Source of the DNA: Telopea speciosissima
Taxonomy: Eukaryota > Streptophyta > Magnoliopsida > Proteales > Proteaceae
Length of the DNA: 64,000 nucleotides
Direction of reading: 5' to 3'
Assembly: GCF_018873765.1 (NCBI RefSeq)
Contig: NC_057924.1
Coordinates: 17,417,542 to 17,481,541, forward strand
Under the pieces are notes generated by a model, which saw only the letters and a list, made by a program, of their open reading frames with translations, had not been told where the DNA came from and searched no databases. Made by a program: the position numbers and the translations under genes. This document shows positions 23,302 to 33,484 of the stretch, piece after piece. How positions within the stretch are numbered: the stretch's first letter is position 1; each line of letters starts with the position of its first letter.

Positions 23302-25469
23302 ATCCAAAATTTTGGAATGTGGTTCCTCTCCATGTAGGCCACGTGTTGTCCATGATTTTCCTGATTCTGAACAACATGATTGATCTTTTTGTATTCCCAG
23401 AATAATCCTGACCCTCCATTTGGAACACTGTAGAAGATATTATAAGGAAAGTAGAGAGTGCCAGAGTGGTCCAGTTATTAAAAAGTTGAAACGGAAAAAC
23501 CGGAGGATTGGATAAAAAATGGATAAAGCAAATTTAAGGTTTGTCTTGTTTTGGAATTGGGAATCATCCACTTATAGCTTAAATTTCATGGATTTGGAAG
23601 AATGCCGTGCTCTGGACTCTGGAGCTCTCCTCTTCCTTCTTCCTTTTTTTGGCGAGAAAATACCGGAAAAGCGTAACTTTGGACAAATGCCCCCACTGTT
23701 TCCCACCGTTTTCCTTTCCTTTCCTTTCCTTTCCTTTCCTTTCCTTGAACCTTTCATTACCAATAAAACTATTTTTTCAATAGGTCCCACTCCCAGATAA
23801 CAAAGCAGATTTTCTCAGTGAATCTTGTAACTTCCATCGGTCACCTCCATCAGATTTTCGCTTTTGAAGAACCACTGAAAATAAGAAAGAAAGAAACAAA
23901 AAAACTCTTATTTCATGTTGATGATCTTTACTATTACTGCAAAAGGACTCTATGTCAACCGCCGATTATAATAAATATGGGACCCATTGCCAACCCAACC
24001 CAGAAAGAAAAGAACAAGGTATCTGCCACGTCACAACACAACATGGTAATCCCCTGTACATGTCAGCATGTCAGGTACCTCTTTTTTGCTTGAGAAACGA
24101 TCCTTCCTTCCCGTGTAGAATCCTCTTGACACTTTCATCTTCTCTCCATATGTACTATAGTCCGTACACCCTCGTGACTCATGACTCAAGACTCATGAGT
24201 GGCCAGGCCGCCAAGGTGGAACAAAAGAATCGCTCGCCAAGGGACCCACCCAATGCTTATCGGTAATAAAGATTAGTTATCATATTATTGACATGTGGTA
24301 AATATAACTTGTAAATCTTTTCAATATGGTAACTTGTGTTTGTGAAACATATTTACATATACCAATTTTGTAAATTTTTTTTTATTATCTGGTGTATGCA
24401 GGCAATTTTTTCAAATAACAAAGAAAAGAAACGGAAAGAAAAAAAAATTCTCTTTATTTGATTAGGATAAAGAAGAATAGAAAAAATAAAAAAGTTTTGA
24501 TGATAAATCTATGATGAGAGAGAGCAAACAATTGTGAAGTAGGCAGAGGTGACGAAGGTATCTCGTTGTGATCGATGCTGAAGGGCATTGGATAGATCTC
24601 TAGCTTGGCATCGCAAGGGTTACTGCATCTTGAATCCTTGAGCTCCATTAGGAAAGGAATGTGGATTTCAATTGTGTCTTTGTTGCTCTTCGTGGCATCT
24701 TTAAACTCGAAGAAAATTTTTGGTTCTTCCCAAGAAGTGGCAACAAATGTGAAAGACTATAGATTCAAAGGTCGAGATTGAGGGGACAAATTTTGTTTCC
24801 ATTCCAAACTTCTATCGATCGATTGTGCATACCAAACATAATTGGAGGGGCGGGAGAGGATGGAGGCAAAGAAAGGAAAATGGCGGGAAAGAGTGACAAA
24901 GATTTTGTAGCTGATTTGCTCTAAATGGATCTAACAGAAAATCAGTTTGATTTCAAGAAAATGACGGAAGAAGTTTCCAAGGTGTGATACCAGATGTGCT
25001 ATGAAGTATGAAACTCATTTCATCTTTTCCTTAATTAGTGGTCTTGTTGCGATCTCAATTCTATGATTTGTGTTCAAAACCTTTCTCTTAGATCACTTCC
25101 GATGAATGTAGTATGTGCCCTACTCCGTCTATCTTGGACTCATTGTATGCTTATGGTCCTACATAGATGAGAATTGATAATTTTTGTCAAATTGAAGTTT
25201 TTATTCCATTATAGAGATCAATATAAATACACAAGAATGTCATCTAATATGACAATATATAAAATTATATATAAACACGAAAACTCAATACAAGGAAAGA
25301 GAATTAGCCAATACTACAATATTATAGCTAACGCCCTTGTAGGTAGAAAGGGTGGAATGAGAGAAATATATAGCCAATATTCAATGATTATTCCTCTCCT
25401 TTTCTCTTTTGGTTGGAAGGCAGATTGACGTTGTTGGCGGGGAGGGGTGAAAAAATATATTGCTCTTTT
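23302..25469. other. Gene-free stretch
   Basis: No supported gene. A TTTCC pentanucleotide run lies at about 23710-23746 and explains the Lys/Arg/Glu-rich minus-strand frame over it. Other open frames (23818, 23952, 24454, 25174) have no domain, no splice context and no promoter signature that can be defended. Confidence 0.5.
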
Positions 25470-25479
25470 GGAATCGCCA

Positions 25480-26937
25480 TCTAGATAAGGGTCTAGGACC
25501 TGTAAAGTCTCCTCCCCCTCCCTAGGAGGAGAGGATGACTCTCATAGATAAGGCTTTGGATCTTGGCTAGAGGTTGGGAACATATCAAGTTATAGGATGG
25601 GAAGGTTTAATGCACTGAGTCCGCCTGGTAAGTATTCTATATAGACCAATTATGAAGATTATGCAATATGCATGTAAATAGAAGCATCGTTTTTACACTA
25701 TGCATTGCATGACACATGATAGATATATCAACATAAAATAAAAAAATTCATATTATTTTTATTGAAATGTAAGCATTATGACAGCTTGAACGATTGATAC
25801 ATATTTATTTTGAACAATCTTATTTTTGGCATTATGATTGCCTAGAACAGGGGAGTCATTAGAAATTCATTTTGGTAATTTTTTCATTATAATAGTGTAA
25901 TTATGCAGAGTTCTAGAATATTTACAAAAAAAACCCAAAAATTATTATAGGGTAAAATTCAAAATTATATAACATTTTCAATAATATTGGCATTTTGATG
26001 GCGTAAAAAATTTTGAACTAAGGAATTTAAATAAATAGAATAACTAAAATGGGGGAGGGGAGAGAAAATGACCTCTTTTGGTCAAAGAGGGCTCTTAGAC
26101 TCAGTCCGCTAGAGTTCTGACCCTCCTTTTGATTTTTAGCAGAATTCCGATCCTAGGGATATTTTCATAATTTTCCCTTTTTCAGCATTTTTGACAATCC
26201 CCCCCTTTCTCTCTCTCTCATCTTTTATTTTCTTCTTTTCTTTCTTTTTTTCCCTTAGTTTTCCACCCAATTTCTCAATTTTTTTTTTCTACGTGAGGGG
26301 CTATTTATAGCCCTCCTTGCTTGGTTTCGTCGGCAAACTTGTGCCCGTTTCGCTGGCAAAAAACGTAAAAGTTCACCAGGGAATCTCTGTGGTTTTCATT
26401 GGCGAAAACCATAAAATTTTTTCAGCAAGTGTTTATGGTTCTTGCCGGTGAATCTTCGCCGAGCTTGTGAAACATTTTACCTTGCCTGCAAGACGCATTT
26501 TAAGGGATTTCACTGATTTTTTATAAACTTCTAGGGGTTATATCTGGAGATTCGAACATTGAAAATTGACAATCCATATATCATTGGAAAGTTCCTTCTA
26601 ATTACTATTAAATGATGCACAGATCGAGCGCAAATTATGTCGGGAACACAGTAAAAAGCTATGTTCAATACAACAGTTTGATGAAACCCTATTTTGCATA
26701 AAATGGTAGTCGAACGGTGTCGTCTTCACACCAGAGTGTGGACACAATGTTTAAATAGAAAAATAGACCTCTCCTAATATTTTTAGTTGATTCTGGAGAG
26801 GTTCAATTGTCTGAATTATCTTAAGGGCGTAATGATCATTTCTTTCCATACGATCGTCGAGAACCATAACATTTTGTCAAGTTGAACTTCCTCATGTTCT
26901 AGAGGGTCTTTTAGGGTGATAAATTCAGTGTCTACAA
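25480..26937 (-). mobile_element. Probable Ty3/gypsy-type LTR region
   Basis: Read on the minus strand the segment begins tgtagacactgaatttatc at about 26937. It contains ctataaatagcccc near 26290-26303, a good TATA box in that orientation. It ends near 25480, next to tggcgattcc (25470-25479), a motif often seen just inside plant gypsy LTRs. A purine-rich 'tttaagggtcgg' precedes the start. The same terminal motif (plus-strand gaatcgccacctagag) recurs at about 39239. Coding domains are absent and no target duplication was found, so limits and identity are provisional. Confidence 0.4.
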
Positions 26938-27507
26938 CCGACCCTTAAACTCAAGGTAGATCGGAGAAAACCAACATGAGTTTGAACATCAATGAACAAA
27001 AGCGATCAAGAGGATGCATTTTGATCCCTCTGAATTTTGAATCCTTCTAAAAATACACCCAAAAATGTTGGCACCTCTTGCATTCTCCTCAAGCCCTTTG
27101 CTAATGCCGAGTGAAGATGGAGAGAAGAACCACAATGGTGGTGACTATCGGATCAGGTAGAGAATAGAGACCCTAGGATCATAGACTGAGGAATTCTTCA
27201 TCTACGATAGCCCTATGCGTCGACCTCATAAAATGTGTAGTTTCTCATCTTAAATATGAGATTATTGTTGTTTAGCAAACAAAAAAAAACACAAAAGATG
27301 AGATTATTATTTTCTGGACAAGGAGGAAAATATTGTAATTCCTAAGGCAATTTCCAAATTTGAGAGGAGATATGAGGACCCAAGAAAACTATACATATTT
27401 TATTTTCTTTTCCATTCATTTCTTGAAAAAATAACACAACCTAAACGGCGAGGGCAGAGCACGGGGAAATGCTAGAAGTAAGCGTTAACGTGGGTGGGCA
27501 TATTTAC
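26938..27507. other. Gene-free stretch
   Basis: No gene. It may include the eroded interior edge of the LTR element to its left. Positions 27503-27507 (TTTAC) are the left target duplication of the copia element that follows. Confidence 0.5.
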
Positions 27508-27640
27508 TATTACCATATGGGTCTTTATGGCTTATCCAATGACTAAGATAATTGATTCTTTCCTATCCATATCATATTGATAGGAGTTAATTCGGGAATA
27601 ATTAAGGGTGATTGACCCTTGTAATCTTTATATATAGAAA
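27508..27640 (+). repeat. 5' LTR of the copia element (truncated)
   Basis: Starts tattaccatatgggtc and aligns with 29286 onward through gtaatcttt. Beyond about 27640 similarity to the 3' LTR stops, so roughly the last 60 bp have been lost at the junction with the inverted segment. Confidence 0.8.
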
Positions 27641-27650
27641 AAATATTTAA

Positions 27651-27806
27651 ATCTGAACAAATGTGATCGGTTGCCCCGGAATCGATTATCCATGGAGAGG
27701 AGCCGAAAGAAGAAGCTAGATAAATTTTACTTGCAATATTTGCGAGAGGATGTGAATTAACAATAGAGAGTAAGGCCAGAAGTTGGTTGATCTGATCAGC
27801 AGCAAT
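27651..27806 (-). pseudogene. Inverted copia gag-end/protease fragment
   Basis: The minus strand encodes an open run ending in WIIDSGATDHICSD (Trp codon at 27690-27692, active-site Asp at 27681-27683). DSGA is the catalytic signature of the retroviral-type aspartic protease in Ty1/copia polyproteins. The upstream residues include 'DQINQLLALLSIV' and 'PLANIASKIYLASSF', typical of the region between gag and protease. The frame closes with a stop at 27807-27809. The fragment faces opposite to the flanking LTRs and reverse transcriptase, so part of the element has been flipped. Confidence 0.8.
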
Positions 27807-27831
27807 TCAGGCCCTATCAGAAAATTAAACA

Positions 27832-29278
27832 TGGTCACTTGTTCCCTTACCACATGGAAAGAAACCCATTGGGTCCAAATGGGTGTTCAAGACTAAACGG
27901 CGTTCTAATGGTTCAATCGAACGCTAAAAGGCTCGCTTAGTTGCTAAGGGATTACAATCAGGTGGAAGGAACTGACTATCATGATACGTTTGCACCAGTT
28001 GTGAAATTAGTTACACTTCGCACTCTTATTGCTCCAGAGGTTGTTAAAGGATGGATATTACATCAGATGGACATTCATAATACGTTCTTACATGGGGACT
28101 TAGATGAAGATGTTTACATGACCCCTCCCCCAGGTTAACGTCGTAAGGGGGAGCAACTTGTCTACAAACTTTAAAAATCTTTATATGGTTTGAAACAGGC
28201 ATCTAGACAATGGTTCTCCAAGTTTTCCACTGCACTCCTTGATTTCGGATTTTCTCAATCTGAAGCTGATCACTCGTTGTTCACCTTGCACCGTCAAACA
28301 GAGAGTGTTTATGCTGTGCTCTATGTGGATGATATCATCATCATCAGTATCATTGCCCATTTGATTGACACAGTGAAAAATTTTATGTTCTATAATTTTC
28401 ATATAAAGGATCTTTGTCCTTTGAAATTTTTTCTGGGCATTGAAGTTGCAAGATCAACCAAGGGCATTTATCTCTCACAACGCAAATATGTTCTAGACAT
28501 TTTACAAGACAGTGGCTTTACTGGAACAAGGCCAACCGAGACACCCATGGAGCAGAACTTGCGCCTTACAGATTCTACTGGGGAATTATTATCGAACCCT
28601 TCATCTTATCATCGTCTTGTTGGGCGCTTGATCTATCTCACAATCACGCGCCCAAATATTACCCACACAATCAACATTCTGAGCCAATTTATGCATCAAC
28701 CTCGACAGCCCCATTTAGATGCTGCCCATAGGCTACTTCGATTTTTGAAAGTCACCCCAAGACAAGGAATCTTTTTCTCCTCCACCTCCTCACTTGATAT
28801 TCGGGGTTATTGTGACTCGGACAGGGCAACTTGTCCAATGACCCAATGATCGATGACGGGATACTGCATTCCCCTTGGTTCAAGTCCAATTTCTTGGAAG
28901 ACCAAGAAACAATCCATTGTTTCTCGTTCATATGCAGAGGCTGAATACATGGCAATGGCGGTTGCAACATGTGAACTTTCATGGATATCATATCTTTTGA
29001 AAGACTTGGGAATTCATTTATCCTCACCAATACCACTACATTGTGACAATCAATCAGCCATCCACATAGCCTCAAATCCTGTTTTTCACAAACAAACAAA
29101 GCATATCGTGATCGATTGCCATGTTTTTTGCGAAAAACTCCAACAAGGATTCCTAAGACCTACCAAGATTCCAAGCTCGGATCAGATTGCAGATTTATTT
29201 ACAAAATCTCTTGGTCGTGAACAATTGCAGCATCTTAGTTCCGAGCTGGGAGTTTGTGACCTGCATGCTCTAACTTGA
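27832..29278 (+). pseudogene. Copia reverse transcriptase and RNase H, broken
   Basis: Pol remnant of the copia element. It opens with 'WSLVPLPHGKKPIGSKWVFK', shifts frame near 27950, then runs in one frame to 29278. The RT_2 landmarks are 'YHDTFAPVVK', 'QMDIHNTFLHGDL', 'YGLKQASRQWF' and YVDDIIII (28322 onward; both catalytic Asp present). RNase H follows with '[19 protein letters not shown]', '[12 protein letters not shown]' and '[12 protein letters not shown]'. In-frame stops lie at 28136-28138, 28172-28174 and 28847-28849; the last two fit CAA-to-TAA and CGA-to-TGA transitions. Integrase, which should precede RT, is absent. It cannot make an active polyprotein. Confidence 0.9.
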
Positions 29279-29285
29279 GGGAGAG

Positions 29286-29481
29286 TATTACCATACGAGT
29301 CTTCATAGCTTATCCAATGACTAGGATAATTGATTCTTTCATATCCATATCATAATGATAGGAGTTAATTAGGGAATAATTAAGGGTGATTGACCCATGT
29401 AATCTTTCTATATATTGATACATTAACATCAATAGAAACACTCCAATTTTATCCCACAATTCTACTACTATACACTTAACA
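29286..29481 (+). repeat. 3' LTR of the copia element
   Basis: A 196-bp LTR from tattaccatacgag to cacttaaca. A purine tract ttgagggagag directly precedes it and would serve as the polypurine primer. The right flank TTTAC repeats the left flank of the element. Confidence 0.85.
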
Positions 29482-29659
29482 TTTACCCTCCGTACACACC
29501 TTGTGCACAAATTACTATTTCATATAAGGAGAGGGTTCTCTGAGCAAGCGGAATAGAGAAGCCCACCTATGAGGTATGGTAAAAGAGCATCATATATTGT
29601 AGGGCAATGAAGACATTTCATGTGAGGAAGGGAGAGACATATAGAGATGCTAGTGTACC

Positions 29660-31228
29660 CTACGCTCAGAGAAAATGGAGAAATTTACCAAAGGGAAAAA
29701 GAACGCAGCTCCCTTCCCTCTTCCTTTGAATTCTCCATTAATTGTGACTGATCTCATTCACCATCCAACAAGATCTTTGAGATCTGATATGATTTACCAT
29801 TGGTGGCCTCTGGATGTTGCTCTTTCTATTTTATTGATTCCAATATCTCTATTTGAGCATGCAGAAAATTTGGCACTTACCTATTGCTCCTAAAGTTCCA
29901 TTTCTTTATTTGAAAACTCTTATTGGATCGGGTGCCCCCTATCAAGACCTTCTCTCTTGTTGGGGGTTCAATCTTCCCAATTCTTGCCCAATTTGTAATG
30001 TTACCCCTCTTACTATAGATCATCTATTTATTGCATGTCCTCTCTCTTCTGCGGTTTGGAATCAAGCTATCCAATTTCCTTTTGCTTCTAATGGGTTCTC
30101 TATCAATCGATGGATTGAAAGGATTCTTTATCTAAGGATTGCCTCTAGGTTGAAAGATTGGTTCTGTTCTCTCATGGCTACTATGGAACTTAATTATGGC
30201 TTAACTATCTCAATTTATCCTTTTGGATGGATTCAAGCATTGCAACTTCTATTTTTCTCATGAGTAGGTCTTTTGCTCGAGAATTCTGTATCTTGAAGCA
30301 AAAAAAACTCAATCCCTGAGCTATAATATGGATACATTAAAATCCCCCACCAATGGAGTTTATCAAAATTAATACTAATGGATCTTCTCTTGACGCTCCT
30401 GGTCATTCTGGAGTGGGAGGAGTTTTGCGAAGTGAAGATGGCCATTTCATTTGTGGTTTTGTTGATTAGGTTGGAGTTACTTGTGCTTTTGTGGCTGAGA
30501 TGCTTGCGATTAGGTTGGCTCTTCAAGTGGCTATTTCAAGAAATCTCTCTGCTAGATTGCGACTGCCTTATAGTTATAAATTTTCTTAATCAAAGTTCAT
30601 TTCTAATATTATTCTTCTTTTTTTTTTGGGGTAATAAAAGATCTATTGAGAAATATGTGTATTACACACATTTGTGGACTTGCAAGGATCTACAATCCAC
30701 GGAGTGGAATCTGGCCAATCTATCGTACACGTGATAGACAGGGCCTCCCGGGCTAGGCAGTCAGCTAAAACATTAGTAGTCCTAGGAATAAAGTGAAAGG
30801 AGCAGACACAAAAATAGCCAACAAGCTGGTGAATGTCTTTGATTACACTTTTCAGATCAAGAGGCGCTTGTCTTGAGGGATGGTTGATAAGATCAACGAT
30901 GCTCTATGAGTTTGATTCCACCGTAATCTCATCGAAACAGAGCACAATACTTTCAAGTAAGCCACACTGGATAGCTAATGTTATTCAAGATGGTCTATCC
31001 TTGAGTACTCAGTTTTAGGCGATGCGTTTTGTGCATGTTCATCGTCACGCGAATTCAATGTCTGATCTTTTAGCCGCTTTTGGCTCTAATAATCGTCAGT
31101 TTGTGTATTGAAATGTAACAACTCCTCCTTTTATCTCCCCAACTCTCCTCTTTCATAGTTGTAACATTGCACTCCCTTGTGAAGTGAGGCTTTTTCAATG
31201 AATTTCCTTCTTTATAAAAAAAAAAAAC
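29660..31228 (+). pseudogene. LINE 3' half: zinc-binding and RNase H domains
   Basis: Remnant of a plant LINE ORF2. A zf-RVT domain is read at about 29853-30263: 'KIWHLPIAPKVPFLYLK', 'SCPICNVTPLTIDHLFIACP' (Cys-x2-Cys and His/Cys ligands) and 'AVWNQAIQF'. RNase H begins near 30350 ('INTNGSSLDAPGHSGVGGV', 'AEMLAIRLALQVAI') with several frame breaks. It is interrupted by an opposite-strand LINE at 30617-30925, then resumes ('DSTVISS', 'HWIANVIQDGLSLSTQF', 'HANSMSDLLAAFGSNNR'). The 3' tail with poly-A then becomes part of the tandem array. Reverse transcriptase and endonuclease parts are missing. Confidence 0.75.
30617..30925 (-). mobile_element. 5'-truncated LINE nested in reverse orientation
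   Basis: The minus strand reads the end of a LINE RNase H domain: 'DLKSVIKDIHQLVGYF', 'HFIPRTTNVLADCLAREAL' and 'TIDWPDSTPWIVDPC'. A T-run at 30617-30628 on the plus strand is its poly-A tail. It splits the RNase H region of the plus-strand LINE at 29660-31228. The open plus-strand frames at 30378 and 30833 are hybrids across the junctions. No clear target duplication was found. Confidence 0.7.
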
Positions 31229-33053
31229 GCTATCTGGTCATGTGGTCAGCGTGGCTCTGCCCTTACACATCCTAAATCCATGGAAAAAATGGAAATCTTG
31301 TCCGGGTCGATGCTTGTGTATACATTCCCATTGGCCAGCGCACCTGTAGACTCTGGAGGCCTAGTCAGCTTTCTCTTGCCCTTTACACACGAATTCAGTG
31401 TTTGATCTTTTAGCCACTTTCGTCTCTAATAATCATCAGTTTGTGTATTGGAATATAACCGCTCCTCCCTTTATCTCCCAAGGTCTCCTCTTTCATAGTT
31501 GTAACATTACACCCTCATGAAGTGAGGCTTTTTCAATGAATTTCCTTCTATGTTAAAAAAAAAATGCTACCTGGTCATGTGGTTAGCGTGGCTCTGCCCT
31601 TACACACCCTGAATCCATGGAAAAAATGGAAATCTTGTCCAGGTCGATGCTTGTGTGTGCATTCCCATTGGCCAGCGTGCATGTAGACTCTGGAGGCCCA
31701 ATCAGCTTTCTCTTGCCCTTTACACACGAATTCAGCGTCTGATCTTTTAGCCACTCTCGACTCTAATAATCGTCAGTTTGTGTATTGGAATGTAATCGCT
31801 CCTCCCTCTATCTCCCAAGGTCTCCTCTTTCATAGTTGTAACATTACACTCCGTCGTGAAGTGAGGCTTTTTCAATGAATTTCCTTCTTTAAAAAAAAAA
31901 AAATGCTACCTGGTCATGTGGTCAGCGTGGCTCTGCCCTTACACACGCTGAATCCATGGAAAAAACAGAAATCTTGTCCAAGTCGATGCTTGTGTGTGCA
32001 TTGCCATTGGCTAGCGCGCATGTAGACTCTGGAGGCCCAGTAAGCTTTCTCTTGCCCTTTACACACGAATTCTGTGATTGATCTCTTAGTCACTTTCGGC
32101 TCTAATAATCATCAGTTTGTGTATTGGAACGTAATCGCTCCTCCCTTTATATTCCAAGCTCTCCTCTTTCATAGTTGTAACATTGCACTCCCTCATGAAA
32201 TGAGGCTTTTTCAATGAATATCCTTCTTTATTAAAAAAAAAACAAAACGCTACCTGGTCATGTGGTCAGCGTGGCTCTGCCCTGACACACCCTGAATCCA
32301 TGGAAAAAACAAAAATCTTGTCCAAGTCGATGCTTGTGTGTGCATTCCCATTGGCCAGTGCACATGTAAACTCTGGAGGCTTAGTCAGCTTTCTCTTGCC
32401 CTTTACACACGAATTTAGTGTCTGATCTCTTAGCCACTTTCGGCTCTAATAATTGTCAGTTTGTGTATTGGAACGTAACCGCTCCTCCCTTTGTTTCCCA
32501 AGCTCTCCTCTTGCATAATTGTAACTCTACCCTCCCTCGTGAAGTGAAACTTTTTTAATGAATATTCTTCTTTATAAAAAAAATGCTACCTGGTCATGTG
32601 GTCAGCGTGCTTTGCCTTAACACACACCCTGCTCCTATGAAAAAAATGGAAATTTCATCCAAGTTGATGCTTGTGCGTGTATTCCCATTGGCCAATGCGC
32701 ATGCAGACTCTGGAGGCCCAGTCAACTTTCTCTTGCCCTTTACACACGAATTCAATGTCTGATCTCTTACCCACTTTCTGCTCTAATAATCGTCAGTTTG
32801 TGCATTGGAATGTAACCGCTCCTCCCTTTATCTCCCAAGCTCTTCTCTTACATAGTTGTAACACGGCCCTCCCTCGTTAAATGAATTTTTTTATAATAAA
32901 TATTCTTCTTTATAAAAAAAAGGCTACCTGATCATGTGGTCAGCGTGGCGCTGCCGTAGCACATACCCTGCTCCTATAGAAAGAATGGAAACCTCATCAT
33001 CCAAGTTGATGCTTGTGCATGCAGGCCCAGGCAGCTTTCTCTTGCTCTTTACC
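31047..33053 (+). repeat. Six-unit ~338-bp tandem array of composite TE units
   Basis: Each unit has two halves. The first, about 170 bp, is the LINE RNase H C-terminus, 3' UTR and an A-run ('cgaattcagtgtctgatc' to 'ttccttctttataaaaaa'). The second, about 165 bp, is MITE-like ('gctacctggtcatgtgg' to 'ctttctcttgcccttta'). The second half starts at 31229, 31566, 31905, 32249, 32585 and 32923, giving spacings of 337, 339, 344, 336 and 338. The last unit has a deletion of about 35 bp. The array continues directly from the LINE at 29660-31228 and ends about 430 bp before the HSL1 start codon. Frames such as 32671-32880 are translations of these units, not genes. Confidence 0.9.
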
Positions 33054-33484
33054 AAAATACGGAATAAAATGGAATGAAAACGCATGGGGAAATGGCACTC
33101 ATGCTTAATTACTAGTGTCCCTATCACCTGTCGCTGAGCCTGATTGCCCCTCACAAGGTTACCTCCCCACTTCCCAGTCTCCCCTCCCCTGTAAATAGAA
33201 CCACGATGAGTCCTTGGCTTCTTCATACGCCAACCCTCCGATCTCCTCTTCCTCCTCCTCCTGGGGATTCGTAGTTTTCTCCCCCGATGAGACAGGTTCG
33301 ACGGACACTTTGGAGTTGCTCTTTTGTCTCAGAGCTTGATACCCATTAGCCCCCAATCTCTTTATCTTTCTCTCTCTTCAACCTATTTTACATCTACGAA
33401 TCCGAACTCAGTAGTCTTGGCTTGCTCTTCTCCTTCTGTTCCCTCTCTCTTCCAGTTCTTCCTCTCTCGAATTGACAGGCGACA
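33054..33484 (+). promoter_or_regulatory. Proximal promoter and 5' UTR of HSL1
   Basis: Unique sequence between the tandem array and the HSL1 start codon. It is CT-rich toward the gene ('cttcctcctcctcctgg', 'tctttctctctcttc'), typical of a plant 5' leader. The best TATA-like sequence is weak: taaatag at about 33192. The transcription start cannot be fixed from sequence. Confidence 0.4.

Larger units (their letters stand above)
27508..29481 (+). mobile_element. Rearranged Ty1/copia retrotransposon with TSD
   Basis: The element is 1,974 bp and bounded by a perfect 5-bp duplication TTTAC (27503-27507 and 29482-29486). Order: truncated 5' LTR (27508 to about 27640), an inverted gag-end/protease segment, reverse transcriptase, RNase H, then a 196-bp 3' LTR (29286-29481). 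Integrase and most of gag are missing. The shared part of the two LTRs (about 124 bp) differs at roughly nine positions. Intact outer ends with a deleted and partly inverted interior suggest that the rearrangement occurred within this copy, or was present in the RNA that inserted. Confidence 0.85.

Noticed and set aside
32671-32880. Repeated open frames in the tandem array (for example residues like SDLLPTFCSNNRQFV)
   Set aside because: They are the LINE RNase H C-terminus repeated in each unit, not an independent gene family.
31047-33053. CRISPR-like regular repeats
   Set aside because: Units are about 338 bp, contiguous, contain transposon coding sequence and have no short repeat/spacer structure; the genome is a plant's.
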